Shown here piece after piece: positions 19,884-28,097 of a DNA stretch of 34,756 bases. The stretch is from Hydrogenophaga sp. (GTDB lineage: Bacteria > Pseudomonadota > Gammaproteobacteria > Burkholderiales > Burkholderiaceae_C). The notes under the pieces are model-generated. The model ran no database searches. It saw only the letters and a list, made by a program, of their open reading frames with translations, and was not told the DNA's origin. The stretch lies in contig JAURYH010000007.1 in the NCBI GenBank assembly GCA_030653975.1, forward strand, positions 1-34,756. The letters are read 5' to 3'. The position numbers and the translations under genes are program-made. Each line of letters begins with the position of its first letter. Within the stretch, counting starts at the first letter, position 1.

Positions 19884-21143
19884 TCAGCTCTTGAGAAAAA
19901 TCTCGTGGTCCGGGGCGAAGCAGGCGTGCAGCGGCAGCAGCGCCCCGCCCAGCGCGCGCGCGTCCGAACCGATGCTGCCGATCTCCAGCCGCGGCATCTG
20001 CTGCAGGCCTTCCCAGTTGTAGGCCTTGAGCGCTTCGCCGGTGCGTGCCCAGAGGTCGCTCAGCAGCCCGGGCGCGACCACGCCGTCGATCACGACCGCC
20101 TCCACATCGAGAAAAGCGGTGCCGGCCACGATGCAGTGCGCCAGCGCCAGCGCGGCGCGGTCGATCCACTCGCGCGTGTACGGCAGCCAGGGCGCCTGCA
20201 GCGCGCGCGCGTCGTAGGCGGCCATGGGATCGAGCGCGTGCTCGCGAAAGCGCTGTTCCAGATCCCACAGCGAGGCCTGGCTGATCAGCTGCGGTGGCAG
20301 CTCTTTCATGTCGGCCGTCGCCACCTGCAGGGGCAGCGAGGCCACGGCCCCGGCGTTGCCGTTGACGCCGCGGTGCAGGTGGGAATTGATCACCAGACCG
20401 CCGCCGACGAACGTGTCCAGGAACAGGTAGAGAAAGCTGCGGATGTCGCGGCCCTTGCCCTGCAGCAGCTCGGCCACGCAGGCGGCCGAGGTGTCCTTGG
20501 CGAAGCTGATCGGCAGGTCCGTCAGGGCCTGCACCTCGGCCACCAGATCGATCTGGTTCCAGGCCAGCGACTGGGCCTCGGTCAGGCCCAGCATGCGGTG
20601 CCAGCCCCCGAGCTGGAACGGCGCGGCCACGCCCACGCCGACCACGCGGTCACGCAACGGGCCCAGCCCTTCGAGCAGGCGGTTCAGGTTGGACTTGATG
20701 GCCGGCAGCAGCACCGGGATGTCGGGGAAGGCGTAGTCCAGCACCAGGCGCTCGCGCACCCGGCCCGTGAAATCCACCAGCAACCAGTCGGCGCTGCGCC
20801 GGCCGATCTTGATGCCGATGGCAAACGCGCCATCGGGATTCAGCCCCAGCGGCACGGAAGGCTGGCCCACGCGCCCCCGCACCGGGGCGCCACGGTTCAG
20901 CAGCTGGTCTTCGTCGAGCCGGGCCGTGATCAGGCCGATGGTCTGTGCGGTCAGGCCGGTGAGGCGCGCGAGATCGGCCTTGGCCAGGCTGCCGTGCGCG
21001 CGCAGCGTCTGCAGCACCACGCGTTCGTTGAACTGGCGCATGCCCACCTGGTTGGAGCCGCGCGGGCGCAAGCGGGACGCGCCCTGGGTTTCGGCTGCGG
21101 GCGCTTCGGGGGTGTCGGTTTCGGTGGTGTTGTTCACAGCCAT
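19884..21143 (-). CDS. ROK-family transcriptional regulator (FrcR/Mlc-like)
   Basis: A 419-residue regulator. A winged helix occupies about residues 35-90 (MRQFNERVVLQTLRAHGSLA, then KADLARLTGLTAQTIGLITARL). It is followed by a ROK sugar-kinase-like domain (AIGIKIGRRSADWLLVDFTG; NGNAGAVASLPL). It lacks the intact zinc-site CxCGxxGC motif of Mlc/NagC, and the kinase catalytic Asp is not evident, so it is a regulator rather than a kinase. The start at 21143 is chosen over 21224 because the longer version runs into the preceding gene. It is last in the frcB-frcC-frcA-fucU-ROK array. FrcR of Sinorhizobium is also a ROK protein beside frcBCAK. Confidence 0.88.
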   Translation of the reverse strand: MAVNNTTETDTPEAPAAETQGASRLRPRGSNQVGMRQFNERVVLQTLRAHGSLAKADLARLTGLTAQTIGLITARLDEDQLLNRGAPVRGRVGQPSVPLGLNPDGAFAIGIKIGRRSADWLLVDFTGRVRERLVLDYAFPDIPVLLPAIKSNLNRLLEGLGPLRDRVVGVGVAAPFQLGGWHRMLGLTEAQSLAWNQIDLVAEVQALTDLPISFAKDTSAACVAELLQGKGRDIRSFLYLFLDTFVGGGLVINSHLHRGVNGNAGAVASLPLQVATADMKELPPQLISQASLWDLEQRFREHALDPMAAYDARALQAPWLPYTREWIDRAALALAHCIVAGTAFLDVEAVVIDGVVAPGLLSDLWARTGEALKAYNWEGLQQMPRLEIGSIGSDARALGGALLPLHACFAPDHEIFLKS

Positions 21144-21169
21144 TGAGTGTGACACGTTCAACACCGTGT

Positions 21170-21622
21170 TCAGGCCCGCAGCGCCTCGCCCAGCACGCCC
21201 TTGCGCAAGATGAAATTGCCCCAAGGCTCCAGCTCGCCGGTGATCACGATGGCGTAGGCCTTTTTCACGCGCTCGTAGAACGCGTAGCGCTCGACCGCCT
21301 CGGCCTGGCCGTCCTGCAGCCCCTCGGCGGCCAGCACCGCCAGCGTCTCGCGCTGCAGGGCCGAGCGGTAGCCGGGCTCGGTCCCGCCGACCTGCATGTA
21401 GGCCACGGGGTGCGCCACGTCTGCGGCCAGCGGCAGCACGCTGGCCACCGCCCGCACCGTGCGCGCCATGCCGACGCCCGGCAGGCGCAGCACCGGTTTG
21501 CCTGCGCCCAGGCTCATGGCGGTGAAGTTGGCGTCGGCCAGCACCACCGCGTCGTCGTGCCCCATCTCGGCCAGCAGCTTGAGCAGGTCCGGGCTGAGCA
21601 GGGGATCAATGCCTTTGAGCAT
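21170..21622 (-). CDS. RbsD/FucU-family sugar mutarotase
   Basis: A 150-residue member of the RbsD/FucU family, which interconverts sugar anomers (pyranose ring opening). Family marks are MLKGIDPLLSPDLLKLLAEMG-like N-terminus (here ending EMGHDD), VVLADANFTA, LRLPGV and the C-terminal YAFYERVKKAYAIVITGE and EPWGNFILRKGV blocks with active-site Tyr. It lies 9 bp after frcA and 26 bp before the ROK gene. In this context it would convert incoming fructose (or a related ketose/aldose) to the anomer preferred by the kinase, which is inference. The family contains FucU (fucose) and RbsD (ribose); this sequence looks closer to FucU. Confidence 0.85.
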   Translation of the reverse strand: MLKGIDPLLSPDLLKLLAEMGHDDAVVLADANFTAMSLGAGKPVLRLPGVGMARTVRAVASVLPLAADVAHPVAYMQVGGTEPGYRSALQRETLAVLAAEGLQDGQAEAVERYAFYERVKKAYAIVITGELEPWGNFILRKGVLGEALRA

Positions 21623-21631
21623 TTTTTTCTT

Positions 21632-22438
21632 TCAGTGCGCGAGGGCTTCGGGCGGCAGGTCTTCCACCGACTTGGCGCCCGTCATCACGGCCACGGTGTC
21701 GCTCATGCTGATGTTCTTGGGGTCCACCACGGCAGCGCGCTTGCCCAGGCGGGCGATGTGGATGCGGTCGGCGATCTCGAACACGTGCGGCATGTTGTGG
21801 CTGATGAGGATCACGGGCAGGCCCTTGTCGCGCACGCGGCGGATCAGTTCGAGCACCATGTTGCCTTCCTTCACGCCCAGCGCAGCGGTCGGTTCGTCCA
21901 TGATCACCACGTGCTGCGCGAAGGCCGCCGCGCGGGCCACGGCCACGCACTGGCGCTGGCCGCCCGAGAGCGTTTCCACCGCCTGCGTCATGGAGCGGAT
22001 GCCGACTTTCAGGTCGTTCATGCGCGCGATGCTCTCTTCCAGCATCTTCTTCTTGTCGATCATCTGCAGCACGCTGCCGAGGAAGCCAGGGCGGCGGATT
22101 TCGCGGCCGAGGAACAGGTTCTCGGCGATCGTCATGGCCGGGGCCACGGCGAGGTCCTGGTACACGGTTTCGATGCCGGCGCGGCGCGCGTCGATCGGGC
22201 TCCTGAACTGGGCGCGGGCGCCGTCGAGGTAGATCTCGCCTTCGTCGGGGATCGTGGCGCCGGCGAGGCACTTGATCAGCGAGGACTTGCCGGCGCCGTT
22301 GTCGCCGATCACGGCCAGGATCTCCCCGGCACGCAGTTCGAAGTCTGCGCCGTCGAGCGCGGTGACCTGGCCGTAGCGCTTGACCAGACCCTTGGCCTGG
22401 ATCACGAGCGGGCTTTGAGCGTTGGGTGCGGTGGACAT
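21632..22438 (-). CDS. frcA: Sugar ABC transporter ATPase, FrcA-like
   Basis: A 268-residue single-domain ATPase of the CUT2 group. Walker A GDNGAGKSS, signature LSGGQRQCVAVARA, Walker B VVIMDEPTAALGV and H-loop ISHNM are present. CUT2 importers usually have a fused double ATPase (RbsA, XylG); a half-size protein is characteristic of FrcA, the fructose/mannose/ribose system of Sinorhizobium. Its ATG shares one base with the permease stop (TGATG), showing tight coupling. The Cys in the signature (RQC) replaces the usual Gly or Arg and is harmless by position. Confidence 0.85.
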   Translation of the reverse strand: MSTAPNAQSPLVIQAKGLVKRYGQVTALDGADFELRAGEILAVIGDNGAGKSSLIKCLAGATIPDEGEIYLDGARAQFRSPIDARRAGIETVYQDLAVAPAMTIAENLFLGREIRRPGFLGSVLQMIDKKKMLEESIARMNDLKVGIRSMTQAVETLSGGQRQCVAVARAAAFAQHVVIMDEPTAALGVKEGNMVLELIRRVRDKGLPVILISHNMPHVFEIADRIHIARLGKRAAVVDPKNISMSDTVAVMTGAKSVEDLPPEALAH

Positions 22439-23397
22439 CAGCGGACTCCTTTGCGGGACATCTGGTCGGTCATCACCGCCAGGATCACCAGAATGCCGGT
22501 GACCAGAATCTGGTACACGGACGACACGCCCATGAGCGTCAGGCCGTTGCGGAACACGCCCACGATCAGCGCGCCCACCAGGGTGCCCAAAATGATGCCG
22601 CGGCCACCGAACAGGCTGGTGCCGCCCAGCACCACGGCGGTGATGGCGTCGAGGTTTTCGGTCTGCCCGGCGTTCGGGTCACCGGCGCCGATGCGCGCCA
22701 CGGAGAGCAGCGAAGCCAGGCCGTAGAACACGCCGGCCAGCACGTACACGCCCAGCAGCACCTTGTCGGTGGAAATGCCGGTGAGGCGCGTGGCCTCGGG
22801 GCTGTTGCCCACGGCGTAGATGTGGCGGCCGGGCGCGGTTTCGCGCAGGAACAGCCAGGTGATCAGGTAGAGCGCGAGCATCAGCACCACGCCGTAGAGG
22901 ATGTTGGTTTCACCGATACGGAACGAGTTGCCGAGCCAGGTCAGGCCGTCGGACACTTCGGTGATGGTCTGCGAACCCGAGTACAGCTGGGTGATGGCGA
23001 ACGCGATGTTCAGCGTGCCCAGCGTGACGATGAAGGGCGGCAGCTTGGCCTTGGTCACCAGCAGGCCGTTGATGAGGCCGAAGCCGGCCGTGGCGGCGAT
23101 GCCCAGCGTGATCGCGACCGGGGCGGAGAGGCCGAAATCGGCGCCCATCTTGGTCATGACGATGCTGCCCAGCGCCATGATCATGCCGCACGAGAGGTCG
23201 ATGCCGGCGGTCAGGATGATGAGCGTCTGGCCGATGGCGATCGTGCCCACCACCATCACCTGCTGCAGGATCAGCGAGAAGTTCTGCAGCGTGAGGAAAC
23301 GCTCGTTCTGCGTGGCAAAGAACAGGCACGCAAAGATCAGGGCGATAAACGGCCCGAGCGTGCCCATGGGTGGAAGTTTGGCTTTGAGGGTGTTCAT
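22438..23397 (-). CDS. frcC: Sugar ABC transporter permease, FrcC/RbsC-like
   Basis: A 319-residue inner-membrane CUT2 permease with about nine to ten helices. The BPD_transp_2 signature is visible in IGQTLIILTAGIDLSCGMIM and in AVVLGGTSLFGGRGIILGT. As in this class, no classical EAA loop is present. It probably acts as a homodimer with FrcA and the FrcB-like binding protein, importing fructose. It is separated from the binding-protein gene by a 250-bp gap that contains GC-rich repeats. Confidence 0.88.
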   Translation of the reverse strand: MNTLKAKLPPMGTLGPFIALIFACLFFATQNERFLTLQNFSLILQQVMVVGTIAIGQTLIILTAGIDLSCGMIMALGSIVMTKMGADFGLSAPVAITLGIAATAGFGLINGLLVTKAKLPPFIVTLGTLNIAFAITQLYSGSQTITEVSDGLTWLGNSFRIGETNILYGVVLMLALYLITWLFLRETAPGRHIYAVGNSPEATRLTGISTDKVLLGVYVLAGVFYGLASLLSVARIGAGDPNAGQTENLDAITAVVLGGTSLFGGRGIILGTLVGALIVGVFRNGLTLMGVSSVYQILVTGILVILAVMTDQMSRKGVR

Positions 23398-23524
23398 GGC
23401 GGTGGCCCGTCCAATCAGAGAAACAGAGATGCTGCATCACGCTGCATGGGCAGGCGTGGTGCAAACGAAGGCCTGTCTGAAGCAGGCTCTCAAATCAAGC
23501 GAATCGCAAAAGCAACGAGGCACG

Positions 23525-23645
23525 AGGTGTCCCCTACCAAGGGCACCAAGGGTCCGGCTCCGCCGGCCCGAGGTGTCGTCCCCCCTCCAAGCGCCGAAGG
23601 CGCGCCAGAGAGGGGGGAAGCCGCAAAGCGGCGCAGGGGGGCGCC
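23525..23645. repeat. GC-rich palindromic repeat between frcB and frcC
   Basis: Several hairpins lie in a row: gtccggctccgccggcccg, gcgccgaaggcgcgc and gccgcaaagcggc, embedded in blocks CCCCCCTC / GAGAGGGGGG. The composition and the alternation of C-runs with G-runs match Comamonadaceae intergenic repeats, and it sits at the same operon position as the 9714 element. The rest of the 23398-23647 gap shows nothing else. Confidence 0.65.
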
Positions 23646-23647
23646 CC

Positions 23648-24652
23648 TTATTTATTACCCCAACAGAGGTCCATGCCGGTCTTGACGTCTTTGCTCTCGA
23701 CACCCGCCACCGCCTTGCCCGCGATCAGGGTCACGCCGGTGTCGGTGTAGCCGCTGACCTTCTTGCCGGTCTTGGCGTATTCCACACCCGCGGCCACGCC
23801 CATGGCGGCCATCTTCAGCGGGTACTGTTGCGAAGTCGCGGCGATCACGCCCGCGCCCACGTCCTTGATGCCGGCGCAGCCGCCGTCCACCGAGACGATG
23901 ATGACGTCTTTTTCCTTGCCGGCGGCCTTCAGCGCCTTGTAGGCACCGGCGGCGGCGGGTTCGTTGATCGTGTAGACCAGGTTGATGCCGGGGTTCTTCT
24001 GCAGGCAGTTTTCCATGCCGGTCTGGCCCTTGGCCGCGTCACCGAAGCTGTCGGCCATGCAGACCACGCCCGCGGCGGCGCCGCCGAGGTTGTTGCTCTT
24101 GGCGTCGGGCGCGGTCAGGCCAAAGCCCTTCAGGAAGCCGTTGTGGCGCTGGGCGCCCACCGGGTGACCCGGGAACAGGTCGAGCGTGGCGATGACCGGC
24201 TTCTTGCCCGCCATGGCCACCTTGGCGTACTCGCCGATCAGCACGCCGGCCTTGTAGTTGTCTGTGGCGAACAGGCCATCCACGGCGGTGGCCGGGTCGG
24301 TCGGGCTGTCCAGCGCGATCACCTGCACGCCTTGCTGCTGCGCGCGCTTGATGGCGGGGATGATGGCCTTGGCGTCGCTGGGGGTGATCAGGATGGTCTT
24401 GGCGCCGGCGGCGATCATGTTCTCCATCGCAGTGACCTGGCCGGCGTTGTCGCCGTCGGTCTTGCCGGCGGCCGACAGCAGCTTGGCACCGAGTTTGCTG
24501 GCTTCGGCGGTGGCGCCCTCTTTCATCTTCACGAAGAAGGGGTTGGATTCGGTCTTGGTGATCAGGCCGATGACGGGCTGCGACTGGGCGGCGGCAAGGC
24601 CAACGGCCAGCGTCAGGGCGGAAAACACGAAGGCGGGTGCGAGTTTTTTCAC
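23648..24652 (-). CDS. frcB: Sugar ABC transporter substrate-binding protein, FrcB-like
   Basis: A 334-residue periplasmic binding protein of the RbsB/FrcB (CUT2) type. The signal peptide ends LAAAQS, and the mature protein starts with VIGLITKTESNPFFVKMKEG, a hallmark of this family. Other blocks are ILITPSDAKAIIPAIKRAQQ, VIALDSPTDP and IIVSVDGGCAGI. I choose a GTG start at 24652 because GAGGAGA lies 6 bp upstream and it gives a proper signal peptide; an ATG at 24694 in frame lacks a site. Ligand is probably fructose, as a fructokinase-like gene diverges from it. It carries two Cys near VVCMADSF and MENC that could form a disulfide. Confidence 0.85.
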   Translation of the reverse strand: MKKLAPAFVFSALTLAVGLAAAQSQPVIGLITKTESNPFFVKMKEGATAEASKLGAKLLSAAGKTDGDNAGQVTAMENMIAAGAKTILITPSDAKAIIPAIKRAQQQGVQVIALDSPTDPATAVDGLFATDNYKAGVLIGEYAKVAMAGKKPVIATLDLFPGHPVGAQRHNGFLKGFGLTAPDAKSNNLGGAAAGVVCMADSFGDAAKGQTGMENCLQKNPGINLVYTINEPAAAGAYKALKAAGKEKDVIIVSVDGGCAGIKDVGAGVIAATSQQYPLKMAAMGVAAGVEYAKTGKKVSGYTDTGVTLIAGKAVAGVESKDVKTGMDLCWGNK

Positions 24653-24746
24653 GGATGTCTCCTCGAAGGGATGGATGATGGTCGGACGGTACACAGGCTC
24701 GGCAGTCAGTCTCTTGGGGTTTTCACGCTGTCTGCTGCGGAGTGAC

Positions 24747-24767
24747 TGAACTATATTTCGGTTCAGG
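24747..24767. promoter_or_regulatory. Inverted repeat in the divergent frcB/kinase promoter
   Basis: CTGAAC-N9-GTTCAG, perfect arms. It overlaps a good minus-strand promoter, TTGATT (24780-24775), 18 bp, TATAGT (24756-24751), and a weaker plus-strand one, TGACTG-18-TTAATA. It is a candidate operator for the ROK regulator at 19884, controlling uptake and phosphorylation together. The link is inference. Confidence 0.45.
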
Positions 24768-24791
24768 TTAATAAATCAACTGGATTTAGTT

Positions 24792-25805
24792 ATGGTTTTC
24801 CCTAGTTCATCTGCCCCCATTCAAGTCGCCACCGCTGGCGAGGCCCTCATCGACATGATCACGGAATCCGACGGACGGTTGCGGCCCTGCGCCGGCGGCG
24901 CGGTCTACAACCTCACCCGCGCCCTCGGGCTGCAGGGCGTGGGCACGCTTTACCTCAACCCGCTCTCGCAGGACCGCTTTGGCCGCCTGATGGCCGACGC
25001 GGTCCACGAGGCCGGCGTGACGCTGGCGCGCGAGGCGCCGGTGCACGAACCCACCTCGCTCGCGCTGGTCGGCCTGGACGACGAAGGCAAGGCCAGCTAC
25101 AGCTTCTACCGCGACGGCGTGGCCGACCGCCAGGTCAACGCCGCCGACATGACGGCGCAGTGTGCGGCCCAGCCGGGTCTGAAGGTGGTTGTCACCGGTT
25201 GCCTGGCGCTGGTCGCCGACGACAGCCCCAAATACCTGCCCTGGCTGCAGGCGCAGCGCGCCGCTGGCCGCCTTGTGGTGGTGGACGCGAACCTGCGCCC
25301 GGCCATCGTGCCCGACATGGCCGCCTACCAGGCCAGCGTGATGGCCGCGCTGTGCCAGGCGCACATCGTCAAGGTCAGCGACGACGATCTGGTCACGCTC
25401 GGCTTCACCGCGCCCGATCCGCTGGATGCGGCGCGCGAACTGCTGCAAGCCACCTCGGCCACCTGGCTGGCGCTCACCCTGGGCCCCAGGGGCGCCGTGC
25501 TGCTGCACCAGGACGGCCGGGGCTGGGCATCCGCCGAACCTGTACCCGTGAAAGTGGCCGACACCGTGGGCGCAGGCGACACCTTCCTGGCCGGCCTGCT
25601 CGCGGCTTTGCTGGAGCGGCCGGTGGTGCAGTCCGCCTGCCATGCCGACGAGATGGTGCTCGAAGCGACCGACGTTCAACACATCCTGGCCCGAGCCGTG
25701 GCCAGCGCCAGCCTGTGCGTGATGGAAGTGGGCTGCGTGCCGCCCAGCCGCGACAAGGTGGTCGAACGTGTCTCCACGCTGCGCCCCATGTTCCGCTCTT
25801 TATGA
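24792..25805 (+). CDS. PfkB-family carbohydrate kinase (probable fructokinase)
   Basis: A 337-residue ribokinase/PfkB kinase. The N-terminal substrate motif is AGEALIDMI and the sugar-binding segment CAGGAVYNLTRALGLQG. The C-terminal catalytic signature is DTVGAGDTFLAGLLA with the base Asp in GAGD. GEALIDM and GGAxxNxA spacing are typical of fructokinases. The divergent frcBCA genes suggest it makes fructose 6-phosphate (FrcK or ScrK role), which then enters the Entner-Doudoroff route through pgi and zwf. No ribosome site precedes ATG 24792, so the mRNA may be leaderless. It ends 111 bp before zwf. Confidence 0.88.
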   Translation: MVFPSSSAPIQVATAGEALIDMITESDGRLRPCAGGAVYNLTRALGLQGVGTLYLNPLSQDRFGRLMADAVHEAGVTLAREAPVHEPTSLALVGLDDEGKASYSFYRDGVADRQVNAADMTAQCAAQPGLKVVVTGCLALVADDSPKYLPWLQAQRAAGRLVVVDANLRPAIVPDMAAYQASVMAALCQAHIVKVSDDDLVTLGFTAPDPLDAARELLQATSATWLALTLGPRGAVLLHQDGRGWASAEPVPVKVADTVGAGDTFLAGLLAALLERPVVQSACHADEMVLEATDVQHILARAVASASLCVMEVGCVPPSRDKVVERVSTLRPMFRSL

Positions 25806-25864
25806 ACCCGGTCAGCACGAACATGGCATGGCTCACGGTACGCCTGCCGCAGAAAGAAACCCGT

Positions 25865-25881
25865 TTGTAACTTGATTACAT
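25865..25881. promoter_or_regulatory. HexR-like operator before zwf
   Basis: ttgtaacttgattacat matches the HexR consensus TTGTAA-N5-TTACAA with one mismatch, in the last base. HexR is the KDPG-sensing repressor of zwf/edd/eda genes in beta- and gammaproteobacteria. The position 36 bp before zwf fits repression. hexR is not in the window. A second small palindrome, taactaagtta (25901-25911), stands right before the start codon. Confidence 0.65.
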
Positions 25882-25916
25882 TAAACTCCATCAAATCGCG
25901 TAACTAAGTTAGACCC

Positions 25917-27392
25917 ATGGCCACATCCACACCCTCCCAAACCCCTGCGACCCCGCTCGATCTGGTGATCTTTGGCGGTGTGGGCGACCTCTCGGTGCGC
26001 AAGCTGCTGCCCGCGCTGTACATGGCCCACCTGCACAACAACCTGCCCGAGTCCACGCGCATCCACGCGCTGGGCCGCCAGACCTGGGACCGCGCAGCCT
26101 TCCTGGCCTTCATCCAGGAAAAAGTGCCCGGCTTCATCGGCAGCAAGGCCTACAACGACACCGACTGGGGCAGCTTCGTGCGCCGCCTGAACTACGTCTG
26201 CGTGGACGCCACCGCCGCCAGCGACTTTCCCGGCCTGGGCGCCGAACTGCAGGACGGCTCCGACCGCGTTTATTACCTGGCCACCGCCCCCAGCCTGTTC
26301 ACCGGCATCTGCGCCCACCTCGGTGGTGCGGGCCTGATCGATGCACGTTCGCGCGTGGTGCTGGAAAAGCCGCTCGGCCACGACCTGGCCTCGGCGCGGC
26401 AGATCAACGACGACGTCGGCCAGTATTTCCAGGAATCGCAGATCTTCCGCATCGACCACTACCTGGGCAAGGAAACGGTGCAGAACCTGATGGTGCTGCG
26501 CTTTGGCAACACCATCTTCGAGCCGCTCTGGCGCAGCCCCTACATCAAGAGCGTGCAGATCACCGTGGCCGAAAGCGTGGGCGTGGGCAGCCGCGCCGGT
26601 TTCTACGACGGCACCGGCGCCATGCGCGACATGGTGCAGAACCACCTGCTGCAACTGCTGTGCATCGTCGCCATGGAGCCGCCGGTCTCGCTCGACCCCG
26701 ACGCCGTGCGCGACGAAAAGCTCAAGGTGCTGCGTTCGCTGCGCCCCATGGCCATCGCCGACGTGGCACGCGACACCGTGCGCGGCCAGTACAGCGCCGG
26801 CGCCTCCAACGGCGACGCCGCCGTGGGCTACCTGCAGGAAGAAAACATCCCGCCCGACAGCGGCACCGAAACCTTCGTCGCGCTCAAGGCCCACATCAAC
26901 AACTGGCGCTGGGCCAACGTGCCGATCTTCCTGCGCACCGGCAAGCGCATGGCGGCGCGCCAGTCGGAGATCGTGATCGAGTTCGCCGACCTGCCCTTCA
27001 CCATCTTCGGCGACTCGGCCCACAAGTCGGTCAACCGCCTGATGATCCGCCTGCAACCGGAAGAACACATCCAGCTGCAGATGATGGCCAAAGAGCCTGG
27101 CAGCGGCATGAAGCTGCGCCCGGTGAACCTCAACCTTGACCTGGAGTCCGCCTTCACCGAGCGCCGCGCCGAAGCCTACGAGCGCCTGCTGATCGACGTC
27201 ATCAAGGGCCGCCTCACGCACTTCATGCGCCGCGACGAACTCGAAGCCGCCTGGACTTGGGTCGAACCCATCATCGACGGCTGGCAACAGCTCAACGAAA
27301 AACCCAAGGCCTACACCGCGGGCAGTTGGGGGCCGGCGGCGTCTTCGGCGCTGATGGCGCGCGAGGGCTCATCGTGGGTCGAGGAGTCTTGA
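25917..27392 (+). CDS. zwf: Glucose-6-phosphate 1-dehydrogenase
   Basis: A 491-residue cytoplasmic enzyme that oxidises glucose 6-phosphate to 6-phosphogluconolactone. The nucleotide motif is FGGVGDLSVRKLLPALY (residues 19-35; GGVGDL instead of the common GASGDL). EKPLG is at 150-154, and the active-site signature RIDHYLGK at 178-185 contains the catalytic His. Length is normal. First gene of the Entner-Doudoroff operon, it overlaps pgl by one base (TGATG). A HexR-like site lies upstream. Confidence 0.96.
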   Translation: MATSTPSQTPATPLDLVIFGGVGDLSVRKLLPALYMAHLHNNLPESTRIHALGRQTWDRAAFLAFIQEKVPGFIGSKAYNDTDWGSFVRRLNYVCVDATAASDFPGLGAELQDGSDRVYYLATAPSLFTGICAHLGGAGLIDARSRVVLEKPLGHDLASARQINDDVGQYFQESQIFRIDHYLGKETVQNLMVLRFGNTIFEPLWRSPYIKSVQITVAESVGVGSRAGFYDGTGAMRDMVQNHLLQLLCIVAMEPPVSLDPDAVRDEKLKVLRSLRPMAIADVARDTVRGQYSAGASNGDAAVGYLQEENIPPDSGTETFVALKAHINNWRWANVPIFLRTGKRMAARQSEIVIEFADLPFTIFGDSAHKSVNRLMIRLQPEEHIQLQMMAKEPGSGMKLRPVNLNLDLESAFTERRAEAYERLLIDVIKGRLTHFMRRDELEAAWTWVEPIIDGWQQLNEKPKAYTAGSWGPAASSALMAREGSSWVEES

Positions 27393-28084
27393 TGGCGGTG
27401 ACCGAACACACCGGCGCCACACCCGCCGCCATCGCCGCGCACATCGCCACCGCCCTGCGCGCCGCCATCGCCGCGCGCGGGCTGGCGAGCCTCGCGGTCT
27501 CGGGCGGCAAGTCGCCCATTCCCCTGTTCGAGGCGCTGCGCGAGCACGATCTGGACTGGTCGAAAGTGACCATCGTGCTGGTGGACGAGCGCGTGGTGCC
27601 GCGCGACCACGCCGACAGCAACACCGCCCTGGTCGCCCGCCACCTGCTGCAAGGCCGCGCCGCCGCGGCGCGCTTCCTGCCCTTCTTCCGCGAACTCGCG
27701 CCGACGTTCAACGCCGAGGTGCTTGACGCGCTGGTGCGCGACGCCGAAGACCGCATCGCCACCCTGCCCTGGCCGCTGGACGTGGCCGTGCTCGGCATGG
27801 GCGAAGACGCCCACACCGCGTCGCTGTTTCCCGGCGCTCCCGGCTACGCGCGCGCCATCGCCACCGACCAGCGCCTGGCCTGGGTGGTGCCCGACACCGC
27901 GCCCCACGCGCGCCTGAGTCTCACCCTCAGCGCCCTGCTTGCCGCGCGCGAGCTGGTGCTGTCCATTGCGGGCGAGAGCAAGCTCGCCGTTTACCGCCGC
28001 GCCGCCCAAAAGGCCGACGAGGCACTTCCGATCTCTCTGGTGATCAACCAGACCCAGGCGCCCTTGAGCGTCTGGATGAACTGA
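27392..28084 (+). CDS. pgl: 6-phosphogluconolactonase
   Basis: A 230-residue DevB/SOL-type lactonase, hydrolysing 6-phosphogluconolactone. Family motifs are LAVSGGKSP near residue 35, [12 protein letters not shown], and [15 protein letters not shown], with the catalytic His in the last. The start is set by GAGGAG within the end of zwf and the TGATG overlap. Gap to edd is 13 bp. The N-terminus is short compared with homologues of about 240 residues, without loss of a motif. Confidence 0.94.
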   Translation: MAVTEHTGATPAAIAAHIATALRAAIAARGLASLAVSGGKSPIPLFEALREHDLDWSKVTIVLVDERVVPRDHADSNTALVARHLLQGRAAAARFLPFFRELAPTFNAEVLDALVRDAEDRIATLPWPLDVAVLGMGEDAHTASLFPGAPGYARAIATDQRLAWVVPDTAPHARLSLTLSALLAARELVLSIAGESKLAVYRRAAQKADEALPISLVINQTQAPLSVWMN

Positions 28085-28097
28085 ACAGGAAAACCCC

